Shown: piece after piece, positions 34,783 to 43,534 of the stretch
Layout: each line of letters starts with the position of its first letter
Position numbering within the stretch: position 1 is the stretch's first letter
From: Clostridiaceae bacterium Marseille-Q3526
Lineage (GTDB): Bacteria; Bacillota; Clostridia; Lachnospirales; Lachnospiraceae
Direction of reading: 5' to 3'
NCBI GenBank assembly: GCA_018223375.1
Contig: JAGTTS010000007.1
Span: 1 to 64,000 of the forward strand
Length of the DNA: 64,000 bases
Translations under genes and position numbers: made by a program
The notes under the pieces: model-generated
What the model was told of the DNA's origin: nothing
What the model saw: the letters and a program-made list of their open reading frames with translations, nothing else
Database searches by the model: none

Positions 34783-36885
34783 ATGCGTTACGAAAAGGGA
34801 GTTTGCTACACAGAGAAATTCAGAGAGGAAAACGAGGCGGTGAAAGAACGCCATGAGCTGGCGGCGGCCAGAATCAGGGAGATTCCTCTGGAGAACACCA
34901 CGGGAGAACGGTTTGGCAGATATTTTAAGAGGACAGCGGAGTTTATTCTGCTGTGCGAGGAGGTATTTCAGCGCCAGGCGTCGGGAGAGCTTTTAAAGGC
35001 AGAGCTTTCTGAGCTTCGCAGCCTGAACCGCAGGCTGTATGAGGATATTCTGCCGGGAAATTATGAGGAAAGCTTTGCCAACCCGGCCTATGCCTGCCGG
35101 GAGCTGACAGAGAAGTACGGAACGTATCTGTCCTTTCTTTACACAGAGATCCGCGGAATGATTGTCTACGCCTACGAGAGCAGACTGACGGATATGACGA
35201 TCCTGGAGGAGGTCTTTATCGAGGTCTACAACCTGTTCGAGGGGGAGGAGCCGGAGGAGAAGGAATTAAAATCTGTTCTGTACTGGTTTGTCAGCGATTA
35301 CTGCGACGTGACCTTAAGCTACCGGATCCGGGAATCCCTCGATCCGTCCCTGGACTTTGCGGGAACGATTATAAAGAACAGCGATCTGGGAGACGAGCGG
35401 TATCTCTACCAGTTCGGCGAGTACATTTCTGATACAGAGCGATCCATCTCCGCCTTCTTAAATGAGCTTCCCGAGGAGACGGTGAGAAAGATGGCCGATA
35501 CCTTCACAGAGGGCTACAGAAAAGGCTTCGAGGCCATGGGAAGAAATCTTTCCAAAAAACAGACAGTGCAGCTGCGCTTTCCTCTGGGCTTCGAGCGTAT
35601 GATGCGGTATGCGGCAGAGAACTTTGAGGCCATGGGGCTCTCCCCCATCTTTCTGCGGGCGGCAGTGGGAACCATGAACCGGACGGCGTCCCGAACCAAC
35701 GGCTATTTCGGCTTTTCTCCCAACCGCCAGTACGAGTACGATCACAGATACGACAATGCGCTGTACATGGATAAGGCCTTTAAGGAGAGAAAGCTTTCTG
35801 TGCTCCGGGTAGCTTACGAGGAGTACAAGGCGCTGGCGGCTGTCTACGGCGGCCCGGCAGTACTGGAGACCTTCGGAGAGGAGGGCTTTCAGCCAGAGAA
35901 TAAGAAAGAGGCCTTTACTCTCAGCGAAAAGCAGGAAAAGCTGGTTCACGCCTACGCAAACGAGTCCATGCAGATTTTAGACGGCTATATTCCGGGAGAT
36001 GAGACCAGCTTTACGATCATCTCGTTCCCGATTCCCCAGATTGGAGATCAGTTCCGGGAGATTTTTGAGGAGACCATCCGCATCAATACTCTGGACTATG
36101 AGCTGTACAAGCGGGTTCAGCAGACGATTATCGACGTCCTGGATCAGGCGTCCTACGCCAGAGTGACGGGAAGAGGGGGAAATAAGACGGATCTGAAAAT
36201 CAGCCTGATGGAGCTTAAGGATCCGGCGAAGCAGACCCGGTTTGAAAACTGCGTGGCGGACGTGAACATTCCGGTCGGAGAGGTATTCACATCTCCGGTA
36301 CTTCAGGGTACAGAAGGAACGCTGTTTGTGGGAAACGTCTATATCGGCGATTTTCAGTTTAAGAACCTGTGTATCCGTTTTGAGAACGGAAAAACCGTGG
36401 ACTACACCTGCGAAAACTTCGCAGATGAGGAAGAGTGCAGAAAGCTGGTGAAGCAGGTGATTTTAAAGAATCACGACAGTCTTCCTATGGGAGAATTTGC
36501 AGTGGGAACCAATACGACTGCCTACGCAGTGGGAGTCAAATATGGAATTTCCGACCGTTTTCCAATTCTCATAGCAGAGAAGACAGGCCCCCATTTCGCA
36601 GTGGGAGACACCTGCTACAGCTGGTCGGAGGACACGCCTGTCTACAATCCGGACGGAAAAGAGGCGGTGGCCAGAGACAATGAGATTTCTATTTTGAGGA
36701 AAGAGGATCTGTCCAAGGCTTACTTTGGATGCCATACGGACATTACGATTCCGTACTCTGAGCTGGATACCGTGGAGGCGGTAAACGCCGACGGAAGCGC
36801 TGTCTGCATTATAAAGGACGGAAGATTTGTTCTGCCTGGAACGGAGGAGCTGAACGTGCCGTTGGAGACTGTGGAGGGCTGTTAA
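34783..36885 (+). CDS. M29-type aminopeptidase with long N-terminal extension
   Basis: A 700-residue protein. The C-terminal half matches the catalytic lobe of M29 aminopeptidases (AmpS/AmpT/PepS): GNKTDLKISL, FENCVADVNIPVGEVFTSPV, MGEFAVGTNTTAYAVG, KTGPHFAVGDTCYSW, GCHTDITIPY. Likely metal or catalytic residues are E500, E571, H604, Y612, H651 and D653. Typical M29 enzymes have about 370-410 residues; the first 300 or so residues form an extra, mostly helical domain of unknown role. It cleaves N-terminal residues in the cytoplasm with Zn/Co. No signal peptide. Confidence 0.85.
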   Translation: MRYEKGVCYTEKFREENEAVKERHELAAARIREIPLENTTGERFGRYFKRTAEFILLCEEVFQRQASGELLKAELSELRSLNRRLYEDILPGNYEESFANPAYACRELTEKYGTYLSFLYTEIRGMIVYAYESRLTDMTILEEVFIEVYNLFEGEEPEEKELKSVLYWFVSDYCDVTLSYRIRESLDPSLDFAGTIIKNSDLGDERYLYQFGEYISDTERSISAFLNELPEETVRKMADTFTEGYRKGFEAMGRNLSKKQTVQLRFPLGFERMMRYAAENFEAMGLSPIFLRAAVGTMNRTASRTNGYFGFSPNRQYEYDHRYDNALYMDKAFKERKLSVLRVAYEEYKALAAVYGGPAVLETFGEEGFQPENKKEAFTLSEKQEKLVHAYANESMQILDGYIPGDETSFTIISFPIPQIGDQFREIFEETIRINTLDYELYKRVQQTIIDVLDQASYARVTGRGGNKTDLKISLMELKDPAKQTRFENCVADVNIPVGEVFTSPVLQGTEGTLFVGNVYIGDFQFKNLCIRFENGKTVDYTCENFADEEECRKLVKQVILKNHDSLPMGEFAVGTNTTAYAVGVKYGISDRFPILIAEKTGPHFAVGDTCYSWSEDTPVYNPDGKEAVARDNEISILRKEDLSKAYFGCHTDITIPYSELDTVEAVNADGSAVCIIKDGRFVLPGTEELNVPLETVEGC

Positions 36886-36933
36886 ACAGCTGCGGTCATA
36901 TCTGCTTATAAGTATATTTCATAAACGGCCGTC

Positions 36934-36962
36934 TTGACGAGGGAAAATAAAACAGGTATTAT
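36934..36962 (+). promoter_or_regulatory. Promoter of the purEMND operon
   Basis: TTGACG (36934-36939), 17 bases, TATTAT (36957-36962), with an AT-rich leader of about 70 bases. No purine riboswitch pattern is seen in it. Confidence 0.7.
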
Positions 36963-37040
36963 TAATTAGTAAAACTAAGATAAAACTTGATAAATATTAG
37001 AATTACTAATGTTAAAATACAAGGAAAAGGAGAATTCACT

Positions 37041-37556
37041 ATGGCAAAAGTAGGAATTGTAATGGGAAGCGACTCAGATATGCCGGTTATGGCACAGGCG
37101 GCAGATTTTCTGGAGAAAATGGGCATTGAGTTTGAGATGACAGTGATTTCCGCCCACAGAGAGCCTGATGTATTCTTCGAGTACGCGAAATCCGCAGAGG
37201 CCAGAGGCTACAAGGTGATTATCGCAGGAGCGGGAAAAGCGGCTCACCTGCCGGGCATGTGCGCGGCTCTGTTCCCCATGCCGGTCATCGGAGTGCCGAT
37301 GAAGACTTCAGATCTTGGAGGAGTCGATTCCCTGTACTCCATCGTCCAGATGCCGTCCGGAATCCCGGTAGCCACGGTAGCGATCAACGGAGGAAAGAAC
37401 GCAGGTATTCTGGCAGCCAAGATTCTGGCAGCTTCCGACGCAGAGCTTCTTGAGAAATTAAAGAAATACTCTGAGGAGATGAAAAACGAGGTTGTGGAGA
37501 AGGCTGAGAAGTTAGACAAAATCGGCTACAAGGAGTATGTGGCCCAGATGAAATAA
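37041..37556 (+). CDS. purE: N5-carboxyaminoimidazole ribonucleotide mutase
   Basis: 171 residues from the ATG at 37041, which follows AAAGGAG; an in-frame ATG at 36987 lacks a binding site. GIVMGSDSDMPVM and VISAHREPD are the PurE class I signatures. Moves the carboxylate from N5 to C4 of the imidazole in purine synthesis. First gene of purE-purM-purN-purD. Confidence 0.95.
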   Translation: MAKVGIVMGSDSDMPVMAQAADFLEKMGIEFEMTVISAHREPDVFFEYAKSAEARGYKVIIAGAGKAAHLPGMCAALFPMPVIGVPMKTSDLGGVDSLYSIVQMPSGIPVATVAINGGKNAGILAAKILAASDAELLEKLKKYSEEMKNEVVEKAEKLDKIGYKEYVAQMK

Positions 37557-37613
37557 ACGTTTACGGCCTGTAGAACTGAAGAAACGCAAAAAGCAAAAAA
37601 GAGGAGAATCGTA

Positions 37614-38645
37614 ATGGATTATAAGAACGCCGGAGTTGATATTGAAGCTGGATATAAGTCTGTAGAGCTGATGAAAAAATATGTTCAGGGAACCATGCGG
37701 CCAGAGGTAATGGGAGGCCTTGGCGGCTTTTCCGGAGCCTTTTCAGCAGCAACTTTCAAGGATATGGAGGATCCTGTACTCCTTTCCGGTACAGACGGCT
37801 GCGGAACCAAGGTAAAGCTGGCCATCATTATGGATAAGCACGATACCATTGGAATCGATGCAGTAGCCATGTGCGTCAACGACATTGCCTGCGCAGGCGG
37901 AGAGCCTTTATTTTTCCTGGACTACATTGCCTGCGGTAAGAATTATCCGGAGAAGATTGCGGAGATTGTAAAGGGCGTGGCAGAGGGCTGCTTACAGTCT
38001 GAGGCTGCTTTAATCGGCGGCGAGACAGCAGAGCACCCAGGACTGATGCCGGAGGAAGATTACGATCTGGCAGGCTTTGCAGTAGGTGTCTGCGACAGAA
38101 AGGATATGATCACAGGAGAACACTTAAAGGCTGGAGATGTGCTGATTGGCATGGCTTCCACCGGCGTTCACAGCAACGGCTTCTCCTTAGTCAGAAAGGT
38201 ATTTGAGAAGGAGCTGACCCGTGAGGGCTTAAATACATATTACGATGAGCTTGGAAAGACTTTGGGCGAGGCACTTTTAATGCCTACCAGAATCTACGTG
38301 AAGGCATTAAAGAGCCTGAAGAAGGCAGGAGTGACTGTAAAAGCCTGCAGCCATATTACAGGCGGCGGCTTCCAGGAAAACGTACCCCGTATGTTAAAAG
38401 AGGGAACCCACGCAGTGATCAGGAAGGACAGCTACGAGGTTCCGGCTATCTTTAAGATGTTAGCCAAGAAGGGCGATATTGCCGAGGACATGATGTACAA
38501 TACTTATAACATGGGAATCGGAATGATCGTGGCAGTAGATCCGGCAGATGCAGAGAAGGCCATGGAGGCAATCAAGGCAGCAGGAGATACGCCTTATGTG
38601 ATTGGATCCATTGAGGACGGAGAAAAAGGAGTTACCTTATGCTAA
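37614..38645 (+). CDS. purM: Phosphoribosylformylglycinamidine cyclo-ligase (AIR synthetase)
   Basis: 343 residues, normal length. DYKNAGVDIEAGYKSVELMK, LLSGTDGCGTKVKLA, NDIACAGGEPLFFLDYIACG and ASTGVHSNGFSLVR are typical. Forms AIR from FGAM using ATP. Its last seven bases overlap purN. Confidence 0.96.
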   Translation: MDYKNAGVDIEAGYKSVELMKKYVQGTMRPEVMGGLGGFSGAFSAATFKDMEDPVLLSGTDGCGTKVKLAIIMDKHDTIGIDAVAMCVNDIACAGGEPLFFLDYIACGKNYPEKIAEIVKGVAEGCLQSEAALIGGETAEHPGLMPEEDYDLAGFAVGVCDRKDMITGEHLKAGDVLIGMASTGVHSNGFSLVRKVFEKELTREGLNTYYDELGKTLGEALLMPTRIYVKALKSLKKAGVTVKACSHITGGGFQENVPRMLKEGTHAVIRKDSYEVPAIFKMLAKKGDIAEDMMYNTYNMGIGMIVAVDPADAEKAMEAIKAAGDTPYVIGSIEDGEKGVTLC

Positions 38646-39244
38646 GAGTCGGAGTTATGGTTTCCGGCGGCGGCACGAATCTGCAGGCGATTCTTGATTC
38701 CATTGACAACGGGACGATCCGAAACGCCAGGGTGGAGGCAGTTATCAGCAATAACAGAAACGCCTACGCCCTGGAGCGGGCCAGAAATCACGGAATCGAG
38801 GCGGTCTGCGTCTCTCCCCGGGATTATGAAAGCAGAGAACAGTTTAACGAGGCCCTTCTTGAGAAGGTCAATGAATACCAGCTGGATCTCATTGTGCTGG
38901 CGGGCTTTCTGGTAGCGATTCCGGCGGCCATGATTCAGAGATACAGAAACCGCATTATCAATATCCATCCGTCTCTGATTCCGTCCTTCTGCGGAGTCGG
39001 CTACTATGGGCTGAAGGTTCACGAAGCGGCTTTGAAGCGGGGCGTGAAGGTGACGGGAGCTACCGTGCATTTTGTAGACGAGGGGACAGATACAGGGCCG
39101 ATTCTTCTGCAGAAGCCGGTGGAGGTCAAGGAAGGCGATACGCCGGAGATTCTCCAGCGCCGTGTCATGGAGGAGGCAGAGTGGATCCTGCTTCCAAAGG
39201 CCATCGACATGATAGCCAATGGGGAGATTGAGATAGGACGCTAA
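38639..39244 (+). CDS. purN: Phosphoribosylglycinamide formyltransferase
   Basis: 201 residues. VMVSGGGTNLQAILDSI, the catalytic NIHPSLIPSFCG, and GATVHFVDEGTDTGPIL are the PurN motifs. Uses 10-formyl-THF to formylate GAR, linking this operon to the folate genes elsewhere in the window. Confidence 0.95.
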   Translation: MLRVGVMVSGGGTNLQAILDSIDNGTIRNARVEAVISNNRNAYALERARNHGIEAVCVSPRDYESREQFNEALLEKVNEYQLDLIVLAGFLVAIPAAMIQRYRNRIINIHPSLIPSFCGVGYYGLKVHEAALKRGVKVTGATVHFVDEGTDTGPILLQKPVEVKEGDTPEILQRRVMEEAEWILLPKAIDMIANGEIEIGR

Positions 39245-39278
39245 AACAGGAAGTATCAGGTCTGGAAGGGGAAGAAAT

Positions 39279-40553
39279 ATGAAGATTTTGATCGTGGGAA
39301 GCGGCGGAAGAGAGCACGCCATTGCGTGGAAAATTGCCCAGAGCCCAAAGGCAGAGAAGATTTACTGCGCTCCGGGAAATGCAGGAATTGCAGGAATCGC
39401 AGAGTGCGTTCCCATCGGGGCCATGGAGTTTGAGAAACTGGCAGATTTTGCCGTGGAACATCAGATTGACCTGACGGTGGTCGGCATGGACGATCCCCTG
39501 GTGGGCGGAATTGTGGACGTATTTGAGGAGAGAGGCCTCAGGATCTTTGGCCCCAGAAAGAATGCGGCCATCCTGGAAGGATCCAAGGCATTCTCCAAGG
39601 ATTTAATGAAAAAATACGGCATTCCTACAGCTGCCTATGAAAATTTTGACGATCCGGAAAAGGCGCTGGAGTACATAAAGACGGCTCCGATGCCAATTGT
39701 TCTTAAGGCGGACGGCCTGGCTCTTGGAAAGGGAGTTCTCATCTGCAATACCAGAGAGGAAGCAGAGGAAGGCGTCAGGAGCATCATGCTGGATAAAAAG
39801 TTTGGCTCTGCCGGAAACCAGATGGTAGTGGAGGAGTTTATGACAGGACGTGAGGTGTCTGTGCTGTCTTTTGTAGACGGACATACCATCAAAATCATGA
39901 CTTCTGCCCAGGATCACAAGAGAGCCCAGGACGGAGATCAGGGACTGAATACAGGAGGTATGGGAACCTTCTCACCAAGCCCCTTCTACACAGAAGAGGT
40001 GGATCGGTTCTGTAGAGAGCACATTTATCAGGCCACAGTAGACGCCATGAAGCAGGAAGGCAGAGAGTTTAAGGGAATCATCTTCTTCGGTCTGATGCTG
40101 ACAGAAAACGGCCCGAAGGTGCTGGAATACAACGCCAGATTTGGCGATCCAGAGACTCAGGTGGTGCTTCCGAGAATGAAGAACGATATTGTGGAGGTCT
40201 TCGAGGCCTGCGTGGACGGCACGCTGGATCAGATGGATCTGGAGTTTGAGGACAACGCGGCAGTCTGCGTGGTGCTGGCTTCCGACGGCTATCCGGTGAA
40301 GTATGAGAAAGGGATGCCTATCCGGGGGCTGGAAAGCTTCCAGGACAAGGGCGGCTATTATGTGTTCCATGCAGGGACAGCCTTTGACAAGGACGGCAGA
40401 ATCGTTACAAACGGCGGCCGCGTTCTGGGCGTAACCGCCACAGGCTCAGATTTGAAAGAGGCCAGAGCCAACGCCTACAAGGCGACAGAGTGGATTGATT
40501 TTGACAACAAATATATGAGACATGATATCGGAAAGGCCATTGACGAGGCGTAG
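39279..40553 (+). CDS. purD: Phosphoribosylamine--glycine ligase
   Basis: 424 residues, ATP-grasp enzyme. KILIVGSGGREHAIAWK, the ATP-grasp core PIVLKADGLALGKGVLIC, and EYNARFGDPETQVVLPR are diagnostic. Makes GAR, the substrate of PurN. Ends the operon; purF, purC, purL and purH are not in the window. Confidence 0.96.
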   Translation: MKILIVGSGGREHAIAWKIAQSPKAEKIYCAPGNAGIAGIAECVPIGAMEFEKLADFAVEHQIDLTVVGMDDPLVGGIVDVFEERGLRIFGPRKNAAILEGSKAFSKDLMKKYGIPTAAYENFDDPEKALEYIKTAPMPIVLKADGLALGKGVLICNTREEAEEGVRSIMLDKKFGSAGNQMVVEEFMTGREVSVLSFVDGHTIKIMTSAQDHKRAQDGDQGLNTGGMGTFSPSPFYTEEVDRFCREHIYQATVDAMKQEGREFKGIIFFGLMLTENGPKVLEYNARFGDPETQVVLPRMKNDIVEVFEACVDGTLDQMDLEFEDNAAVCVVLASDGYPVKYEKGMPIRGLESFQDKGGYYVFHAGTAFDKDGRIVTNGGRVLGVTATGSDLKEARANAYKATEWIDFDNKYMRHDIGKAIDEA

Positions 40554-40556
40554 GGG

Positions 40557-40600
40557 AAAGACCGCAGACAGTCGGAAAAATCTGACTGGCTGTGGTCTTT
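40557..40600 (+). terminator. Terminator of the pur operon
   Basis: AAAGACC...CAGTC pairs with GACTG...GGTCTTT around an AT-rich loop. It marks the end of the core region; sequence becomes AT-rich directly after. Confidence 0.8.
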
Positions 40601-40711
40601 CTTACTGTGACACACTGAATGAGGGCATCATAAAATCGAATTGGATGATTGAGCGATGCTCTCGCCTTTAGAACTCAAATCTTCGGGTACTCTGGAATAA
40701 CGAAAACTCAA

Positions 40712-40785
40712 TTTACCTTAGAGGTAAAACTTTTCTTGATACAACGGGGCACATGTGCTATAATGGATTTACCTCAAAGGTAAAT
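40712..40785 (+). promoter_or_regulatory. HigBA promoter flanked by two operator palindromes
   Basis: TTGATA (40736-40741), 17 bases, TATAAT (40759-40764). Operator 1, TTTACCT-TAG-AGGTAAA (40712-40728), lies just upstream of the -35. Operator 2, ATTTACCT-CAA-AGGTAAAT (40767-40785), lies just behind the -10. Both share TTTACCT/AGGTAAA with a three-base centre, as expected for autoregulation by the antitoxin's helix-turn-helix. Confidence 0.85.
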
Positions 40786-40804
40786 CAAAAAGAGAGGTGA
40801 TGGT

Positions 40805-41101
40805 TTGGATATCACGTACAAAAACAGGAAAATCGAAAAGGTTTGTACGGATGCCAAAGCTGCGGAGAGAACTTACGGTCGGGAGATGGCTGATAAAATA
40901 CATCAGCGAATTGATGAAATCGATGCGGCGGATACAGTTGAGATGATGATAAAGTTCCATATCGGACGATGTCATTCGCTTACGCAGAACAGGAAAGGAC
41001 AATACGCGGTGGATTTAGTTCATACGTACAGATAGGTATTCGAGAAAAATGGAGATAAAATCCAAATTGCGAACATTTTGGAAATAGTCGATTATCATTA
41101 A
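40805..41101 (+). pseudogene. HigB/RelE-type toxin gene with an in-frame TAG
   Basis: A TTG start after AGAGAGGTGA opens a frame of 98 codons ending in TAA at 41099. A single TAG at 41033-41035 splits it: 76 residues ending in YAVDLVHTYR, then 21 residues VFEKNGDKIQIANILEIVDY. Together they form the usual HigB length and C-terminus (strand, then EIVDYH). The lost C-terminal strand normally carries part of the RNase active site, so the toxin is probably inactive. The antitoxin gene is intact. Confidence 0.8.
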
Positions 41102-41133
41102 AGGTCAAGATTACAAGTTAAGGAGGTAGCACT

Positions 41134-42186
41134 ATGGTGAGAAGTCGCAGTTATATTGCAACGCCACCTGGGGCGACGATAAAAGAGCAGTTGAACGACA
41201 GAGGTATGAGCCAGAAGGAGTTTGCAGCCAGGATGGATATGTCAGAGAAGCATATCAGCAAGCTCATCAATGGTGATGTACAGCTTACACCTGAGACTGC
41301 AGTCAGATTAGAAATGGTTTTAGGGGTTCCGGCTAAGTTTTGGAATCATCTTGAGGCAACTTATAGAGAGAAGATTATAAAGGCTGAAGCAGAAAACGCC
41401 ATGGATGCTGATGTTGAGATGGCGAAACAATTTCCCTATAGTGAGATGGCAAAATTTGGCTGGGTTCCAGAGACTAGAGAAGCGAAGGAGAAGGTGGTCA
41501 ACCTTAGGAAGTACTTTGAGGTTGTTGAACTTTCGCTTCTTGGGAGTGAGCAGATTACGAGAATTGCGTGCAGACGTCTGGCAATTACAGAAAAAAGCGA
41601 TTTGGCTTTGATGGCATGGGCACAGGAGGCAAAGATTCAGGCGCGTGATATCCAAACCGCTCCAATCAATATTAAGAGATTAATTTCAGCTATGTCAGAG
41701 ATACGGAAGATGACAGTGCTTAAACCAAATGAGTTTTGCCCGAAGATAAAGGAATGTCTTGCAAACTGTGGGGTAGCATTGGTTTTCCTTCCGCACCTGA
41801 AAGGTTCATTCCTTCAGGGAGCTTCCTTTCTGGATGGAAATAAGATTGTGGTTGGGCTTACAGCAAGAGGAAAGGATGCAGATAAGTTTTGGTTCAGTTT
41901 GTTCCATGAACTCGCTCATATTGCTCTCGGTCACGTAGGGCAGTTGAATGGGACATCTGAAGATGATGAGAGGACAGCTAATAAATGGTCCGGTGATATG
42001 CTGATTGCGTCTAAAGATTTCGAAACTTTTAGAAGGAATAGGGACTATTCCGAGAGAAATGTACTTCGATTCGCAAAAGCGCAAGGAATCGCGCCCGGAA
42101 TTGTGGTTGGAAGAATGCAATTAGAAGGAATGATTCAGTACAGCATGCTGAATCATTTGAAAGAGAAATATGAAATAATGATATAA
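41134..42186 (+). CDS. HigA-type antitoxin fused to an ImmA/IrrE-like peptidase domain
   Basis: A 350-residue protein. Residues about 10-85 form an XRE helix-turn-helix of the HigA family (GATIKEQLNDRGMSQKEFAA, HISKLINGDVQLTPETAVRLE). Residues about 190-350 form a COG2856/IrrE-like domain with the zinc motif HELAH in LFHELAHIALGH and a later glutamate-rich ERTANKWSGDML. RBS AAGGAGGTAG. Such long antitoxins neutralise HigB-like toxins and bind the operators upstream; the HExxH suggests an additional protease activity, possibly on the regulator of a mobile element. Confidence 0.85.
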   Translation: MVRSRSYIATPPGATIKEQLNDRGMSQKEFAARMDMSEKHISKLINGDVQLTPETAVRLEMVLGVPAKFWNHLEATYREKIIKAEAENAMDADVEMAKQFPYSEMAKFGWVPETREAKEKVVNLRKYFEVVELSLLGSEQITRIACRRLAITEKSDLALMAWAQEAKIQARDIQTAPINIKRLISAMSEIRKMTVLKPNEFCPKIKECLANCGVALVFLPHLKGSFLQGASFLDGNKIVVGLTARGKDADKFWFSLFHELAHIALGHVGQLNGTSEDDERTANKWSGDMLIASKDFETFRRNRDYSERNVLRFAKAQGIAPGIVVGRMQLEGMIQYSMLNHLKEKYEIMI

Positions 42187-42368
42187 AGATTATCACTTTT
42201 ATAAAAATTGTCCGTTAAAATTAAAAACAGATTTAGGAGATGTATTATTTTCAATCCTCTGTAGCGTTAATTATGTTATAGAAATGGAAAAGATAAAATT
42301 TTTAAAAGTGTTGTTTCTTCAGCAAAAATACATTGTGCCAGCAGATACTTGAAAACGCAAGAAAAGGT

Positions 42369-42612
42369 TTCACAATAAAAACAGTCTATGATATAATTAA
42401 AAAATCAAAATACACAGATAAGAGAGGTTTTGCCCATGGAGCAGTCATGGAAACAGCCCCCAATTATTTACAATAGATATAAAATGTTAATAGTGTCTGT
42501 AGAAGAAACCATATCTAATCTTGGATGGGGATTTCCTCTTGCGGTCTTTTATGCCTTGTACCAAGCCGTCATTATTTAGAATGACGGTGCGGAACGAGGC
42601 TTTTTTATTATA
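42369..42612 (+). ncRNA. Leader element A: promoter, short ORF and intrinsic terminator
   Basis: Promoter TTCACA (42369-42374), 17 bases, TATAAT (42392-42397). A short ORF at 42436-42579 (47 residues, MEQSWKQPPIIYNRYKMLIV ...) follows AGAGAGG. The ORF ends inside a terminator: outer stem GCCTTGT/ACGAGGC (42553-42559 with 42594-42600), inner stem CCGTCATT/AATGACGG (42566-42573 with 42580-42587), then six T. About 55 bases later the Imm17 gene begins. The element is homologous to element C at 53770 (25 of 33 bases identical around GGATGGGG). From 42187 to 42368 I see nothing coding. Confidence 0.6.
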
Positions 42613-42661
42613 TGAAAGAAAAGAAGCGTGCTTTTAGATGTTTTTATATAAGGAGAGAGGC

Positions 42662-42919
42662 ATGGCTCGTGAGAAGATAATGACTTTTTTACAAGAGCAT
42701 TGGTACATTGTCTCGGTGCTCATCGGGGCCGTGCTTTTAATTGGAGCGATCCGCAACTGGAACTGGCTCTGCGATCCCACAGGTACGCAGGATGCTTACC
42801 GCCATGGCAGGGGATACCGGCGGGCGATATTCTTCCTGCTGGGCGCCCTATTGATTGTAGTGAGTATCTGGGGTTTTATGCTGAAATCAAGGGGGGGCTG
42901 GATAAGCGCGGGTATTTAA
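42662..42919 (+). CDS. Imm17-like immunity protein
   Basis: An 85-residue membrane protein from the ATG at 42662 (AGGAGAG just upstream; an ATG at 42638 is possible). Two hydrophobic segments flank NWNWLCDPTG, and GYRRAIFFLLGALLIVVSIW follows; this matches my recollection of immunity protein 17, which is found in immunity clusters of polymorphic toxins. First gene of the array controlled by leader A. Confidence 0.7.
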   Translation: MAREKIMTFLQEHWYIVSVLIGAVLLIGAIRNWNWLCDPTGTQDAYRHGRGYRRAIFFLLGALLIVVSIWGFMLKSRGGWISAGI

Positions 42920-42956
42920 ATGAACTTTGAGTGGCGGCCGACAGGAGGTGATTTGA

Positions 42957-43511
42957 ATGCTCAAAGAACGCATCCCCATTTCTGATGATCCGGGAAGCAA
43001 GGTCAAGCAGCTGATGGAGTACGCCGGGTGGTACGAAGACCGCAGTGTGGACATCTCCATTGCGGAGCAGTATTACGCCGATCATGGCGTCCCGATGATG
43101 AAGGCCACCCGGCAGTTTTATCGCAAGTATTTCGGCCTGTGCTGTGAGTGGTACCTGGCGCAGAAAAAGCTGAAATGGGCGGCTGACTTTGAGTTTGCTT
43201 TGTTCCCTTACCTGGTCAATGGGATCAAAAACCATTTGGAAGAAGCCTGTTTCCGGGATATGTCCGACTGTGAACTGGCAGAGATTGAACAGGCTGCCGG
43301 TCAGAAATGCCAGCCCATCGGCCACATCGGCTATTACTACCCGGCAGAGGTTTGGATCTCGGAGTACGGAAAACTGTATGCGAAATATGAGTATCAGGAC
43401 GAGATCGAGTGCTTTTCTGATGTGTTTGCCCTAATCGAACGGGAACTGCGGCAGTGCAGCCTTGATTCCGCTGCCATGAAAACTGTGGAGGCACTGGATG
43501 GAAAGCTGTGA
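42957..43511 (+). CDS. SUKH-3 family immunity protein
   Basis: A 184-residue soluble protein. AGWYEDRSVDISIAEQYYAD and the end PIGHIGYYYPAEVWISEYGK with FSDVFALIERELRQ fit SUKH-3 (a SMI1/KNR4 superfamily member), an immunity fold that neutralises many contact-dependent and T7SS toxins. An ideal AGGAGGTGATTTGA lies before the start. 37 bases after Imm17 and 23 before the YwqG gene. Confidence 0.82.
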   Translation: MLKERIPISDDPGSKVKQLMEYAGWYEDRSVDISIAEQYYADHGVPMMKATRQFYRKYFGLCCEWYLAQKKLKWAADFEFALFPYLVNGIKNHLEEACFRDMSDCELAEIEQAAGQKCQPIGHIGYYYPAEVWISEYGKLYAKYEYQDEIECFSDVFALIERELRQCSLDSAAMKTVEALDGKL

Positions 43512-43534
43512 GAACATATTAAGGAGGAACTGAC

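Noticed and set aside
2387..41035. Stop-codon recoding as the reason for in-frame stops at 2387 and 41033
   Set aside because: One is TAA and the other TAG, both are also used as normal stops by intact genes here, and no selenocysteine or pyrrolysine context is seen; mutation is simpler.
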